The position numbers and the translations under genes are program-made. A stretch of DNA of 64,000 bases from NCBI RefSeq assembly GCF_024721995.1, contig NZ_JANQBC010000002.1, forward strand, positions 62,001 to 126,000, given 5' to 3'. The notes beneath the pieces were generated by a model that saw only the letters and a program-made list of their open reading frames with translations, had not been told where the DNA came from and made no database searches. Each line of letters starts with the position of its first letter. The stretch's first letter is position 1. Below are positions 42,941 through 53,513 of the stretch, piece by piece. Source of the stretch: Paenibacillus radicibacter. GTDB lineage: Bacteria; Bacillota; Bacilli; Paenibacillales; NBRC-103111.

Positions 42941-45472
42941 CTATGAAGAGATTCGATTATGGTTAAATTGTTCCAATGACATCAATACTTCCCGCGGCTT
43001 GCTACCTTCACTAGGGCCTACAATTCCTTTTGCTTCCATGTAATCCATTAGCCTTGCTGCTCGTGTATAACCGATACGCATTCGACGCTGCAAAAGGGAA
43101 GATGATGCTTGTTTGGCTTCGACCACAATCTGAACCGCTTGCTCAAACAATTCATCTACCACATCATGTATCTGATCTGAAGTCTCTTCAACCTCTGGAA
43201 CCAGTTCTTCCCTATAGTTCGCCTTTTCTTGCGTACTGACGAAACTCACAACGGATTCAACTTCCTGATCAGATAGGAATGCCCCCTGCACACGAACAGG
43301 TTTAGAAGCGCCCACTGGAAGATACAACATGTCCCCTCGACCAAGCAGCTTCTCAGCCCCAACCATATCAAGAATCGTTCTGGAGTCCACCTGTGAGGAC
43401 ACACCGAATGCGATACGGGAAGGAATATTCGCTTTGATTACCCCTGTAATAACATCAACTGACGGTCGTTGTGTCGCGATGATTAAGTGAATTCCCGCTG
43501 CACGAGCCATTTGCGCTAATCGACAAATTGCATCTTCCACATCGTTAGCTGCAACCATCATAAGGTCGGCAAGCTCGTCCACGATTACAACGATATAGGG
43601 CAGCGGAGCTTCTGTACCGCTCTCTGTAAGCATCGCATTGTATCCTTCAATATTACGCGTTCCGCTTTTGGAAAACTGCTCGTATCTCTTTTCCATCTCG
43701 GATACGATTTTCTTCAGAGCAAGCGACGCTCGTCTAGGATCGGTAACAACCGGTGCGAGCAAATGAGGAATACCATTATATACATTCAATTCGACCATTT
43801 TAGGGTCAATCATCATGAACTTTACTTCATTGGGCTTCGCCTTGTATAAGATGCTTGTAATAATCCCATTGATACATACTGACTTCCCTGAACCTGTAGC
43901 ACCTGCAACGAGCAAATGCGGCATCTTCGCTAAGTTGCCGACGATCGGTTGACCGGAAATATCCCGTCCTAGTGTAATCGACAAGCGAGAGGCAGCATCT
44001 TGAAATGCGGATGTCTCCATCACTTCTCTCATCGTCACAATGGAAACCTCCGTATTCGGCACTTCAATTCCAATTGCCGACTTTCCAGGAATCGGTGCTT
44101 CCATCCGAATGTCTTTAGCTGCTAAAGCTAGCGCAATATCGTCTGTGAGCGATACGATCCGACTAACTTTCACACCAACATCAGGCTGAATTTCATAACG
44201 TGTCACAGCTGGTCCGCGAACAACTTGAAGCACTTTCGCACGAACACCGAAACTTTCAAGTGTTGCCTCTAGTTTCTTCGCATTAGCCATGAAATCCGTA
44301 TCTGAACCTTTCGTGGATTGCGGTTTTGCTAAGATGTTAAGGGAAGGCATTTCGTAAGGTGCGAGAACTGGAACAATCGGAGCTCCTCCATCTACACCAT
44401 CAGTTGAGACTTGTGTTTGCTGCAACGGTTGTACTTCCCGCTTCACCACAGTCTCTTCCATGTCAAAGTGATCTTCATGATCCGTAAAGTCATGAATCAG
44501 AGGACCTTGTGCCTCATCATTTGCTTGAACTCGCTCTTCTGTTTTGGTTACAGCTGGAGCCTGATACATAACCTTTTCTTCGACAACTGGACTAGATGGC
44601 ATATAAGCCGCCATGAATTCGTCATCTTCTTCGTCTTCATCACTAAACGCTGTACGCTTTGTTGTGCTCGAACGATCAGGTTGCAGCGCTTGCAGCCAGC
44701 TGTTCTTCTTCTTGACAACCGGCTTTAAGAACTCTTCATCAAACTCATCATCAATCGGTATGTATGGAGTGGGGGCAGTCTTCGTGTTCGTTGCCGCAGC
44801 TGATTTATTCTTCGCTTTAGCATTCACCTTACGTTCACGCAGCCATAACTGAAACTTTTGCCTAAAAGTGCCTCCAACACCCTTAAAACTAACTCTCATC
44901 TTCGAACCTAAATCGACGACAGACCAACCTGTTGCAAGTATGACCCCGATAATGTATAACACTATCTGAATCACTTTGGCTCCTGCATTATCGAACAGGA
45001 AGTAGAATAACGCATATAGCGCTGCTCCAAATAAACCGCCGCCAATATCATGACGCAAAATATCTTCGCCGGTAAGCGTTGGCTGCAATCCATCCATTAC
45101 AGCATTCCAAGTGCTTGTCCAAATCATAGAAGCTGTGAAGTCCCCATTTGGATACAACTGACTAAATAGGTGGATGTGATAACTCACAAGTAAACCGAAT
45201 ATAAAGAGTACAATCCCGGCTTTACGTGATGTTCGATATTTAGGCCAAGTTCGCCGAATCATTGCATACAAAGCGATGTAAATAAAAATGAGCGGTATGA
45301 TAAAATCCCATTGACCAATCAGAACTCTGCATAAATATTTCAGTGTGTGACCAACATGTCCTTGATCTGCCAACGAAATAACAGAAAATGTCAGAATTAG
45401 AATGCCATATAATTCAAAAAGCAAATCTCGTGTTAATTTCTTATTGCCCCTTTTTTTTCCTTTTCTGGCCAT
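42941..45472 (-). CDS. spoIIIE: DNA translocase SpoIIIE/FtsK
   Basis: An 843-residue DNA pump. Four membrane helices lie in residues 20-185, a long charged linker in 215-385, and the motor has Walker A GATGSGKS (524-531), [12 protein letters not shown] (Walker B) and IATQRPS. A winged-helix gamma domain (about 775-840) reads DNA polarity sequences. It moves the chromosome into the forespore. The neighbours ylzJ and tepA upstream match Bacillus order. A GGAGGTGAG ribosome site fixes the ATG. Confidence 0.95.
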   Translation of the reverse strand: MARKGKKRGNKKLTRDLLFELYGILILTFSVISLADQGHVGHTLKYLCRVLIGQWDFIIPLIFIYIALYAMIRRTWPKYRTSRKAGIVLFIFGLLVSYHIHLFSQLYPNGDFTASMIWTSTWNAVMDGLQPTLTGEDILRHDIGGGLFGAALYALFYFLFDNAGAKVIQIVLYIIGVILATGWSVVDLGSKMRVSFKGVGGTFRQKFQLWLRERKVNAKAKNKSAAATNTKTAPTPYIPIDDEFDEEFLKPVVKKKNSWLQALQPDRSSTTKRTAFSDEDEEDDEFMAAYMPSSPVVEEKVMYQAPAVTKTEERVQANDEAQGPLIHDFTDHEDHFDMEETVVKREVQPLQQTQVSTDGVDGGAPIVPVLAPYEMPSLNILAKPQSTKGSDTDFMANAKKLEATLESFGVRAKVLQVVRGPAVTRYEIQPDVGVKVSRIVSLTDDIALALAAKDIRMEAPIPGKSAIGIEVPNTEVSIVTMREVMETSAFQDAASRLSITLGRDISGQPIVGNLAKMPHLLVAGATGSGKSVCINGIITSILYKAKPNEVKFMMIDPKMVELNVYNGIPHLLAPVVTDPRRASLALKKIVSEMEKRYEQFSKSGTRNIEGYNAMLTESGTEAPLPYIVVIVDELADLMMVAANDVEDAICRLAQMARAAGIHLIIATQRPSVDVITGVIKANIPSRIAFGVSSQVDSRTILDMVGAEKLLGRGDMLYLPVGASKPVRVQGAFLSDQEVESVVSFVSTQEKANYREELVPEVEETSDQIHDVVDELFEQAVQIVVEAKQASSSLLQRRMRIGYTRAARLMDYMEAKGIVGPSEGSKPREVLMSLEQFNHNRISS

Positions 45473-45547
45473 TTTCTCACCTCCATTTATTAATTATACC
45501 ATAGTTTGGATAATGAGAATACGGGTAAGGGGAACGAGTTTTCGTAT

Positions 45548-45763
45548 TTATTGTCGAAGTGACACGAGTGCTCCTGGCGAAAAATCGGGATTTAGATACA
45601 TCTGAGGGTCAGGACTGTATATCCGAATAATTCGTCCCATTCCAAGTTCAACCGGTTCTACCTGCATCTGAATGCCACTGACTTGAGTAACATAATACGT
45701 TGGTACATAATCTTCAAATCCATCCCAGATCTGATCTTGAGGAACTACCGAATAATGAATCAT
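45548..45763 (-). CDS. ylzJ: YlzJ-like small protein
   Basis: A 71-residue protein (MIHYSVVPQDQIWDGFEDY) of the YlzJ family, found between tepA and spoIIIE in Bacillales. Function unknown; it has no signal or membrane segment. AGGAGGG lies five bases before the ATG, nine bases after tepA. Confidence 0.85.
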   Translation of the reverse strand: MIHYSVVPQDQIWDGFEDYVPTYYVTQVSGIQMQVEPVELGMGRIIRIYSPDPQMYLNPDFSPGALVSLRQ

Positions 45764-45772
45764 AACACCCTC

Positions 45773-46522
45773 CTATTCTCTTCCTTGTTTCCGCCATTCT
45801 TTGATTTGTTCTTGCAGTTTACTTATGGCATCCCCTATGCCTCCGACAGCATCAATCAAGCCATGTTTCACGGCATCTGCACCAATAACGGTTGTTCCAA
45901 TATCCCTCGTTAGCTCTCCTGTTTTAAACATGAGATCTTTAAACGTACTTTCCGATATATTCGAATGCTTGGTCACGAATCGAGTAACACGGTCTTGCAT
46001 TTTATCCAAGTAATCAAAAGTTTGCGGAACACCAATTACGAGTCCATTCATCCGAATTGGATGGATCGTCATTGTCGCCGTCTCAGCAATATAGGTATGC
46101 TTGGCACTTACTGCAATCGGAACACCGATGGAATGACCGCCCCCTAATACCAACGTGACAGAGGGCTTCGATAACGTAGCAATCATCTCTGCAATTGCAA
46201 GTCCTGCTTCCACATCTCCGCCTACTGTATTTAGGATAATAAGTACGCCCTCAATCTTCGGATTCTGTTCAATCGCGACTAGCTGCGGAATAATGTGTTC
46301 ATACTTCGTTGTCTTATTCTGTGGCGGTAATACCATATGGCCCTCCACTTGACCAATCACGGTCAAACAATAAATATTGCTTTCTGCTGGTAAGGAACCG
46401 ATATTGGCTTGACCCAATTGATTAATTCCATCGACTGCAATCTTTTTCTGATCCTCAGGACTTTTCTGCTCATTCTTCATTGGTGCTGTTCGTGCACCAC
46501 CTGTTTCTTTCTTTGCCACCAT
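45773..46522 (-). CDS. tepA: ClpP-fold translocation-enhancing protein TepA
   Basis: A 249-residue ClpP/crotonase-fold serine protease family member. [37 protein letters not shown] (nucleophile region) and a basic C-terminus are visible. TepA is involved in protein export and in degradation of small acid-soluble spore proteins or signal peptides, according to work in Bacillus. It is followed closely by ylzJ. The N-terminal 40 residues are polar and variable. Confidence 0.88.
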   Translation of the reverse strand: MVAKKETGGARTAPMKNEQKSPEDQKKIAVDGINQLGQANIGSLPAESNIYCLTVIGQVEGHMVLPPQNKTTKYEHIIPQLVAIEQNPKIEGVLIILNTVGGDVEAGLAIAEMIATLSKPSVTLVLGGGHSIGVPIAVSAKHTYIAETATMTIHPIRMNGLVIGVPQTFDYLDKMQDRVTRFVTKHSNISESTFKDLMFKTGELTRDIGTTVIGADAVKHGLIDAVGGIGDAISKLQEQIKEWRKQGRE

Positions 46523-46591
46523 ATTCCCTCCCTATGTTTAAATCTTCCATAGTATGAGGTGGAGCTACTCGATTCATGCATATCTATACAA

Positions 46592-46624
46592 AAAGCTCCC
46601 GAGACTTTTCGTCTCAGGAGCTAA
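46592..46624 (-). terminator. terminator of the RNase J gene
   Basis: Fourteen-base stem TTAGCTCCTGAGAC / GTCTCGGGAGCTTT (one mismatch) around a five-base loop, followed by TTG on the minus strand, 47 bases past the stop. Confidence 0.82.
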
Positions 46625-46670
46625 CTTGTTCTTGGTTCAGTTATGGGTTTCGTTCAAGTGACTTTCGTAG

Positions 46671-48347
46671 CTAGACTTCCATAATAATTGGAAGAATCAT
46701 CGGTCTTCTACGGGTTTGCTCATATAAGAATCGTCCGAGTGCATCTTTCACATGTGTTTTGAGAGATGCCCACTCATTTACGTTATCGTTCATTAATTTG
46801 TTCAATGTATTCGTTACGATGCGATTTGCTTCATCCAAAAGTCCCTCTGATTCACGAACATATACGAAGCCGCGGGAAATGATATCTGGACCAGACAAGA
46901 TCGTGCCGTCTTGTTTACTTAGAGTTACAACCACAACAAGAATACCGTCTTGAGATAGAAGCTTACGATCACGTAGTACAATGTTACCAACATCGCCTAC
47001 ACCAAGACCATCAATCAAGATGTTACCCGCTTGTACTTTACCTACTTTACGAGCGACTCCACCTTGGATTTCTACCGTGTCACCGTTATCTACAATGAAG
47101 ATGTCTTCTTTCGGGATACCAACAGACTCTGCAAGTTTCCCATGCACACGTAGCATCCGGTACTCACCGTGAATCGGAATGAAGTACTTCGGACGAATCA
47201 AGTTTAGCATTAATTTAAGCTCTTCTTGAGAACCGTGTCCAGAAACGTGTAGACCTGTCTTGGAACCTGGACCGTAAATTACGTCTGCACCGATACGGAA
47301 CAACTCATCTACTGTACGTCCAACATAACGCTCATTACCCGGAATTGTTGTTGCTGAGATAATAACTGTATCTCCTGGCAAAATATCAATCTTACGGTGC
47401 GTATTGCGCGCCATACGAGTTAACGCTGACATTGGCTCACCTTGTGATCCTGTGGATAGGATTACAACGCGATCCCCTGCAAGACGATTCACTTCCTCTG
47501 GCTCGATTAACATACCGTCTGGAATGTGTAAGTAACCCAATTCCGATGCGATTGACACGACATTCACCATGGAACGTCCAATGACAGTCACTTTACGCTT
47601 CGTCGCTTCAGCAGCATTGAATACTTGCTGAATACGATGAATATTGGATGCGAATGTAGCAAGAATTACACGCTGCTTCGCTTTACGGAAAACATCCTCA
47701 ATTTCGACCCCAACACTTTTCTCAGAACCCGTATATCCAGGTCTTTCTGCATTTGTAGAGTCAGATAGTAAACAAAGTACGCCTTTGCTACCGATCTCAG
47801 CCATACGATGCATATCCGCAAATTGGTCATTAACTGGCGTCTGATCAAATTTAAAGTCACCAGTATGAACAACTACGCCTTCTGGAGTATCCAAAGCAAC
47901 CCCAACGGAATCAGGGATACTGTGGTTCGTTCTGAAGAACGATGCTGTGATTGTTCCCATATTAAGTACGGAATCTGCGTCAATCAAAACACGTTTTGTT
48001 TCGCCAAGCAGATTTGCTTCTTTAAGCTTCATTTCAACGAGTCCAAGGGTCAGCCTAGTTCCGTACACGGGTACGTTAAGATGCTTCAACACATAAGGCA
48101 AACCACCAATATGATCCTCGTGTCCATGCGTTAAGATGATACCGCGAACCTTATCTTTGTGTTCTAGTAGGTATGAAATATCAGGAATAACCACGTCAAT
48201 ACCGAGCATGTCCTCTTCCGGGAACTTCAATCCACTATCCACCACAACAATATCATTCGCGTATTGTACAACATACATATTTTTACCAATTTCGCCTACG
48301 CCGCCCAGAGCGAAAATGGAAACTTTCTCATTATTCTTCTTAGACAA
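46671..48347 (-). CDS. rnjB: ribonuclease J
   Basis: A 558-residue metallo-beta-lactamase/beta-CASP nuclease. The zinc motif is LTHGHEDHIGG, with later HSIPDSVGV, HTGDFKFD and the C-terminal HVSGHGSQEE. RNase J has 5'-exonuclease and endonuclease activity in mRNA decay and rRNA maturation. Its position after dapA corresponds to rnjB (ymfA) of B. subtilis, hence the symbol, though paralogue identity is not proven. The frame runs 52 codons further up, but GAGGAGG lies seven bases before the TTG at 48347. Confidence 0.9.
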   Translation of the reverse strand: MSKKNNEKVSIFALGGVGEIGKNMYVVQYANDIVVVDSGLKFPEEDMLGIDVVIPDISYLLEHKDKVRGIILTHGHEDHIGGLPYVLKHLNVPVYGTRLTLGLVEMKLKEANLLGETKRVLIDADSVLNMGTITASFFRTNHSIPDSVGVALDTPEGVVVHTGDFKFDQTPVNDQFADMHRMAEIGSKGVLCLLSDSTNAERPGYTGSEKSVGVEIEDVFRKAKQRVILATFASNIHRIQQVFNAAEATKRKVTVIGRSMVNVVSIASELGYLHIPDGMLIEPEEVNRLAGDRVVILSTGSQGEPMSALTRMARNTHRKIDILPGDTVIISATTIPGNERYVGRTVDELFRIGADVIYGPGSKTGLHVSGHGSQEELKLMLNLIRPKYFIPIHGEYRMLRVHGKLAESVGIPKEDIFIVDNGDTVEIQGGVARKVGKVQAGNILIDGLGVGDVGNIVLRDRKLLSQDGILVVVVTLSKQDGTILSGPDIISRGFVYVRESEGLLDEANRIVTNTLNKLMNDNVNEWASLKTHVKDALGRFLYEQTRRRPMILPIIMEV

Positions 48348-48480
48348 AATAATACCTCCTCTTATATTTATTGCGACGATCTTAATATGATGAAACCGAA
48401 CCCAGTCACTTGCCACCATTATACAGGAAAGGAAGAAGCAAATACAAGTTAATGTCACTAACTCATATTTTCCCCCAAAA

Positions 48481-48508
48481 AACAAAACCGATGCCATAGG
48501 CATCGATT
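48481..48508 (-). terminator. terminator of the dap operon
   Basis: Stem AATCGATGCC / GGCATCGGTT (one mismatch) with a three-base loop followed on the minus strand by TTGTTTTTT, about 40 bases after dapA. Confidence 0.85.
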
Positions 48509-48548
48509 GTGCTTCAAGCCAATGTATACGAAACCATTCCTGTTCTTA

Positions 48549-49412
48549 CTATGACAACAAAGACGCTATGTAATCGCCTTCTTGCTCATTTAATGCGATA
48601 AGTGGCAATCGAACTCCACCTACAGGAATACCTTTTAAGTTCAATAAATGTTTGACAGGACCTGGACTTGGGTACTTGAAGATCCCAGTAAATACAGGCT
48701 GGCATTGTCCATGCAACTTAGCTGCTTCAATTATGTTACCGCCAAGGTATGCTGTGATCATCTCTTTCATTTGTTTTCCGATTACATGTGAGGCAACAGA
48801 TACAACCCCATGACAACCTATGCTAAGTGCAGGTAATGTCATTGTATCATCTCCTGTGTATACGCGGAATCCTTCCGCAGACCCACTTACAATGTTCGTT
48901 AATTGTTCAACACCAGCGCAGTCTTTCGTTGCTACGATGTTTGGAATTTGCGACAACCGGATCGTCGTGTCTACATCAATGTTAACTACAGAGCGGCTTG
49001 GAACGTTGTACAAAACAACGGGAATATTCACAGACTCCGCGACAGCTTTGAAATGCTGATACAAACCCTCTTGTGACGGACGGTTGTAATATGGAGCTAC
49101 AAGTAGTAATGCATCTACTCCACGCTTTTGCGCTTCTTGAGATAAATGAATTGTATGAGCAGTTGAATTGGAACCCGTTCCTGCAATGATTTTGCAGCGA
49201 CCATTCGCAAGCTCAACTGTTTTTTCCCATTGCTTTAGTTTCTCATCATCAGTTAGAGTAGGTGACTCACCTGTTGTTCCACAAATAACGAGAGAATCAC
49301 TTTTTTGTTCCTCGATTAAATAGTCCATTAGTGGACCTACTTGTTCCCAATCAATTTGACCATTATCGTTAAACGGGGTTACCATCGCTGTAATTAATCG
49401 ACCGAATTCCAC
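48549..49412 (-). CDS. dapA: 4-hydroxy-tetrahydrodipicolinate synthase
   Basis: A 287-residue TIM-barrel aldolase condensing pyruvate with aspartate semialdehyde. GTTGESPTL (catalytic Thr), VLYNVPSRS (Tyr) and the Schiff-base Lys in VATKDCAGV are present. Its product feeds both lysine/diaminopimelate and, through DpaAB, dipicolinate. It is the last gene of dpaAB-asd-dapG-dapA, 51 bases after dapG. No lysine riboswitch is visible. Confidence 0.95.
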   Translation of the reverse strand: MEFGRLITAMVTPFNDNGQIDWEQVGPLMDYLIEEQKSDSLVICGTTGESPTLTDDEKLKQWEKTVELANGRCKIIAGTGSNSTAHTIHLSQEAQKRGVDALLLVAPYYNRPSQEGLYQHFKAVAESVNIPVVLYNVPSRSVVNIDVDTTIRLSQIPNIVATKDCAGVEQLTNIVSGSAEGFRVYTGDDTMTLPALSIGCHGVVSVASHVIGKQMKEMITAYLGGNIIEAAKLHGQCQPVFTGIFKYPSPGPVKHLLNLKGIPVGGVRLPLIALNEQEGDYIASLLS

Positions 49413-49463
49413 AATATTCTCCTCCTAAAATTGTGTTAGTCAAGTATATTTAATGCCTTGCCT

Positions 49464-50684
49464 TTATTTATGCAAATCAAACTTTCGATGCAAAGCACGC
49501 ACGGCTTTACCCATGTCATCGTGACGAACGAGCACCCAAATCGTTGTATTCGAATCTGCAGATTGAAGTATTTGAATATCTTCTAACGTGAGCGCTTCGA
49601 CAATATGTGCCATAATACCGGGCACACCATTGATACCTCCACCGATCACAGCTACTTTTGCACATGCTGACATACATTTAGGCGAATATCCTAAATTCTG
49701 AAGTAAAGCAGTAGCCCGCTCCGCTTCATGATCAAATACCGTATATACAACTCCAGATGGATTCACGTTAATGAAATCAACTGAAATATCATTCTGCGCC
49801 ATCGTCTTAAACACTTGCAGTTGTAAATCATATTGCCCCTCAGTTGAGGAAACTTGAATTTGTGTTACACCAGCTGTATGAGCAATACCTGTTACGAAGC
49901 GATCTGGAACCCAGCTCGGATCTTTAATCGACAACATATCCATTGAAGTAACAAGTGTACCCTCATCTTTGGAAAATGTGGAACGTACACGTACCGGTAC
50001 ATTCGCTTGCATCGCCATCTCAACTGCGCGTGGATGAATAACCTTGGCACCGTTGTAAGCCATATTGCAAATTTCGGTATAGCTCACTCGAGTTAGCGGC
50101 TTCGCATCCTCAACAATACGCGGATCTGCTGTTAAGATTCCATTCACATCTGTAAAAATATCGACAATTTCAGCACCAATTGCCCCTCCGATTGCCGTTG
50201 CAGAAGTATCACTTCCGCCTCGACCAAGCGTCGTCAATTGACCTGTTTCTGTCATGCCTTGGAAGCCTGTAACAATAACAACTTTATCTTGCTTTAGATA
50301 TTGATGAATTGTGGTAGGATCAATTGACTCAATCTGTGCATTCCCAAACACACTGTTCGTTTGAACTCCCGCTTGCCCACCTGTTAGTACAACAGAAGAG
50401 ATGCCTTCAGCATGAAGAATGGAGCATAAATTCGTCGCTGATATCATTTCACCACAACACAATAGCATATCTTTCTCTCTTGCTGGCAATGCGTTACCGC
50501 TTTGCGCAACTAAACCCAAAAGCGTATCAGTCGCATAGGGATCGCCCTTTCTTCCCATTGCCGATACAACCACGACAAGCTTGTATTCTTCTGCTAATGC
50601 GTCTTTGATATGTTCTAATACGTGTTGTCTAGCATCGGCTGTAGAAAGGGAAGTGCCTCCAAATTTTTGCACAAGAATGCGCAT
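49464..50684 (-). CDS. dapG: aspartate kinase (DapG-type)
   Basis: A 406-residue aspartokinase opening with the kinase motif VQKFGGTSLST, and with GRGGSDTSATAIG and two C-terminal ACT domains that bind regulatory amino acids. In B. subtilis DapG is the diaminopimelate-sensitive isoform, located between asd and dapA, as here. It phosphorylates aspartate as the first step of the pathway. GGAGGGA precedes the ATG. Confidence 0.95.
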   Translation of the reverse strand: MRILVQKFGGTSLSTADARQHVLEHIKDALAEEYKLVVVVSAMGRKGDPYATDTLLGLVAQSGNALPAREKDMLLCCGEMISATNLCSILHAEGISSVVLTGGQAGVQTNSVFGNAQIESIDPTTIHQYLKQDKVVIVTGFQGMTETGQLTTLGRGGSDTSATAIGGAIGAEIVDIFTDVNGILTADPRIVEDAKPLTRVSYTEICNMAYNGAKVIHPRAVEMAMQANVPVRVRSTFSKDEGTLVTSMDMLSIKDPSWVPDRFVTGIAHTAGVTQIQVSSTEGQYDLQLQVFKTMAQNDISVDFINVNPSGVVYTVFDHEAERATALLQNLGYSPKCMSACAKVAVIGGGINGVPGIMAHIVEALTLEDIQILQSADSNTTIWVLVRHDDMGKAVRALHRKFDLHK

Positions 50685-50727
50685 GGATCTCCCTCCAAAC
50701 TTTGTATAATTTATGATTAATAAATAA

Positions 50728-51768
50728 TTATTCTTGCTCTAATGCAATATATTCCGCGATTTGCACAGCGTTCCACGCTGCACCTTTAAGTAAATTGTCC
50801 GATACAATCCACATGTTTAAGCCACGAGGATTGTTTAAATCACGTCGTACTCGACCCACGAACGTTTCCAGCTTACCAGCAGCTTCCGTTGCAAGTGGAT
50901 ACAGTTGCTCCGCAGGATTATCTTGTAATACGATTCCTGGTGCATTCGCTAACAATTCACGTACTTCATCAAGCTCAAAGTCGCTTTTCAATTCAACATA
51001 AACCGACTCCGAATGACCATAAACGACAGGAATGCGAACGCAAGTCGTTGTTACCTCTAAGGATTCATCATCCATAATTTTCTTCGTTTCATTGATCATC
51101 TTCATCTCTTCAAATGTGAACCCATTATCCGTGAATTTATCGATTTGTGGGATCGCATTAAAAGCAATTTGATGTTTCACAGGTAAAGAGGATACTGGCA
51201 ATATCGCCGGTGTCACATCATCTCCTGCTATAACGTCCTTCGATTGTTTAAGCATTTCATTAATCGCATTTTGACCTGCACCAGAGACTGCTTGGTAGGT
51301 TGATACGATAATTCGTGACATGCCAAAACGGTCGTAAAGCGGCTTCAGCGCTGCGACCAATTGAATCGTAGAACAGTTCGGATTCGCAATAATTCCTCGA
51401 TGTTCGTTAATTTTATCCACATTTACTTCAGGTACAACAAGCGGTGTATCAGGATCCATACGGAATGCACTTGTATTATCAATACAAATCACACCACGAT
51501 CGATAGCATGAGGAATTAGTTCTCTTGAAACATCCCCACCAGCTGAGAAAAGGGCTATTTCAACACCGTCAAAACTTTCAGGCTTTGCTTCTTCTAGTAC
51601 GATATCCTGGCCGCCAAATGAAATCACTTGACCCGCAGAACGTGCAGAAGATAACAATTTGAGTTCATTAATGGGGAATTTACGTTCACTTAGCAGTCGA
51701 ATGATTTGCCCACCAACTGCTCCTGTTGCGCCAACTACTGCTACATTGAATAATTTGTTGTTTGACAT
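50728..51768 (-). CDS. asd: aspartate-semialdehyde dehydrogenase
   Basis: A 346-residue NADPH enzyme that reduces aspartyl phosphate. The nucleotide loop is VVGATGAVGGQI, and the active cysteine is in IANPNCSTIQLV; GAGQNAINEML follows. The ATG at 51768 is used, preceded by GGGGAGAG; the frame is open eight codons further. It stands between dpaB and dapG, with a large hairpin separating it from dpaB. Confidence 0.95.
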   Translation of the reverse strand: MSNNKLFNVAVVGATGAVGGQIIRLLSERKFPINELKLLSSARSAGQVISFGGQDIVLEEAKPESFDGVEIALFSAGGDVSRELIPHAIDRGVICIDNTSAFRMDPDTPLVVPEVNVDKINEHRGIIANPNCSTIQLVAALKPLYDRFGMSRIIVSTYQAVSGAGQNAINEMLKQSKDVIAGDDVTPAILPVSSLPVKHQIAFNAIPQIDKFTDNGFTFEEMKMINETKKIMDDESLEVTTTCVRIPVVYGHSESVYVELKSDFELDEVRELLANAPGIVLQDNPAEQLYPLATEAAGKLETFVGRVRRDLNNPRGLNMWIVSDNLLKGAAWNAVQIAEYIALEQE

Positions 51769-51809
51769 GCATCTCTCTCCCCTAACCATCAAGTAGGAAT
51801 GATAATATG

Positions 51810-51856
51810 AAATCTATTCCACTCTTCCTATTGCTGTAGAAGAATGAAATAGATTT
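51810..51856 (-). terminator. hairpin between dpaB and asd
   Basis: Outer arms AAATCTATT / AATAGATTT with inner partly paired CATTCTTC / GAAGAGTG around CTACAGCAATAG-like loop. No T-run follows, so it may be an mRNA boundary or processing hairpin rather than a full terminator. Confidence 0.45.
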
Positions 51857-51872
51857 ATGAGTGAATATCTCT

Positions 51873-52466
51873 TTAATAATTATAACGTTCGATTAGCATG
51901 GGCTGTAGTTGTTTACCTTCAAGTGCTGCTTCACACGTTTCCATAACCAGATCCATTCGAGCTACGAGTGAATTGGCTTTGACATGAGGTGCATCTTGCC
52001 CAAAAGGAACAAAGTAAATGTTTTTCGTAATTAATAATTTTGCGATATTCGTCGAATTAAGTCCAAGACCATCATTCGTTGAGATAGCCAGAACGAGTGG
52101 ACGACCATTACGCATTTGCGCTTTAGCAGCCATCAGTACAGGACTCTCTGTCATCGCATTAGCAAGTTTGCTCGTTGTATTCCCTGTGCATGGTGCAATA
52201 ACCATAACATCAAGCAGCTTGGATGGACCAAGTGGTTCTGCTTCAGGAATGCTAGAGATCAGTTCATTGCCTGTAATCGTCTTAATTTGTGCAACCCAAT
52301 CCACTGCGTTACCAAAACGTGTATCGGTTGTCATAATAGAGTACGACACGATTGGTATGACATTTGCTCCACTATCAACAAAACGTTGAATTTGCGGCAT
52401 GATTTCTTCCAAAGTACAATGCGACCCCGTCAGTGCAAAGCCGACTGTTTTTCCTGCCCAATTCAT
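51873..52466 (-). CDS. dpaB: dipicolinate synthase subunit B
   Basis: A 197-residue flavoprotein-like subunit (WAGKTVGFALTGSHCTLEEIMPQI at the start, PCTGNTTSKLANAMTESPV). With DpaA it makes dipicolinic acid in the mother cell for export to the spore core. The start overlaps dpaA by four bases, so the two are coupled. In B. subtilis the operon is spoVF. Confidence 0.95.
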   Translation of the reverse strand: MNWAGKTVGFALTGSHCTLEEIMPQIQRFVDSGANVIPIVSYSIMTTDTRFGNAVDWVAQIKTITGNELISSIPEAEPLGPSKLLDVMVIAPCTGNTTSKLANAMTESPVLMAAKAQMRNGRPLVLAISTNDGLGLNSTNIAKLLITKNIYFVPFGQDAPHVKANSLVARMDLVMETCEAALEGKQLQPMLIERYNY

Positions 52467-53362
52467 TGCGCACCATCCCTTTTGATCAAGTCTTCTTCAA
52501 TGAGCTGACAAAGCGTATTCGCTATGATACGTCCAGCTGATTTAGGAGCGACAATACCGGGAAGTCCTGGAGCCAGAATAGCCTTAATTCCTCGCTTTTC
52601 AGCAAAGCGAAAATCAGTGCCACCGGGTCTAGAAGCGAGGTCAATAATGACGACGCGATGCGGAATATTGGTAATAACTTGTGCTGTGACTATCATAGTC
52701 GGAATTGTATTAAAAAGCAAGTCAATATTGGCTACTCGCTCATATAAATCCTTGATGTAGAAGGGTGTAAAGCCCATCTCGGCTGCCCGTGCATAATGCT
52801 CTGGACGCCTTACTCCTACAAGTACATGTGCACCTAATCCTTGAAGTGATCTCGCCATTGTAATTCCAGTTCTACCAAATCCTAGAACCATTGACTCTGA
52901 ACCATGGATCGTAAAATCCGTGTTCTGAATTGCCATCATAATGGCTCCTTCAGCTGTTGGAATCGAATTGTAAATGGCAACATCATCACGTTCAAACAGT
53001 TCAATTACGTCAATACCATACTGACTACACAGTTTCTTTAAATAAGGCTTCGCCATTCCTGTATATACTTTCGCATGTGATGGAAGTTTCGCAATGTGCT
53101 GTTCTTCGAGTATCATCTCACTTTTCGAAAAAATGGACTCCACCTTACCTTGATCATCTGTGCCGACCGCAGGCAGAATGACAATATCTTTACCTGCAAG
53201 CACATCCTCCTTCATGTCCACTTTGGTCATTCCGTTATAGTTTTGTTGCAAATTATCAAAGCCAATTAGCGTAATCGTTGCATCAAGTTCGCTTAATTTT
53301 TGAATTACCTCAAGCTGCCTGGCATCGCCGCCAATAAAGGCTACCTCTATTCCGGTTAGCAT
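52463..53362 (-). CDS. dpaA: dipicolinate synthase subunit A
   Basis: A 299-residue NAD(P)-dependent subunit. VAFIGGDARQLEVI near the N-terminus and a second Rossmann loop VLGFGRTGITMARSL support the call. It catalyses the oxidation step from the dihydrodipicolinate precursor. The ATG at 53362 follows GGGG by nine bases; the longer frame from a TTG adds ten basic residues and no better ribosome site. A sigma-K-like promoter is seen upstream, as expected for a late mother-cell operon. Confidence 0.95.
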   Translation of the reverse strand: MLTGIEVAFIGGDARQLEVIQKLSELDATITLIGFDNLQQNYNGMTKVDMKEDVLAGKDIVILPAVGTDDQGKVESIFSKSEMILEEQHIAKLPSHAKVYTGMAKPYLKKLCSQYGIDVIELFERDDVAIYNSIPTAEGAIMMAIQNTDFTIHGSESMVLGFGRTGITMARSLQGLGAHVLVGVRRPEHYARAAEMGFTPFYIKDLYERVANIDLLFNTIPTMIVTAQVITNIPHRVVIIDLASRPGGTDFRFAEKRGIKAILAPGLPGIVAPKSAGRIIANTLCQLIEEDLIKRDGAQ

Positions 53363-53397
53363 GAGCTTACGCCCCTTTCGCGGTCGTTTCAATATCT

Positions 53398-53425
53398 CAT
53401 TGTATGCCCATGCCTAAAATTGGTG
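53398..53425 (-). promoter_or_regulatory. sigma-K-like promoter of dpaAB
   Basis: On the minus strand CACC (53425-53422), 15 bases, CATACAATG (53406-53398), close to mACm-N16-CATAnnnTA with one base shorter spacing and G for the final A. The spoVF operon of B. subtilis is sigma-K dependent. Confidence 0.45.
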
Positions 53426-53452
53426 CCTGTGTATAAAAGTGTTCATGATACA

Positions 53453-53497
53453 AAAAGACGATCCCAAGTAAGATTACTTACTTGAAAGATCGTCTTC
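53453..53497 (-). terminator. terminator of dut
   Basis: Stem GAAGACGATC / GATCGTCTTTT with an inner hairpin CAAGTAAG / CTTACTTG, followed by TG and A/T sequence on the minus strand, 17 bases past the dut stop. Confidence 0.78.
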
Positions 53498-53513
53498 GTT
53501 AAAATTTCGTGTA

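Noticed and set aside
48413-51872. Lysine riboswitch or T-box in the dap/asd region
   Set aside because: The spacers are only about 45-105 bases and show no lysine-box or T-box sequence.
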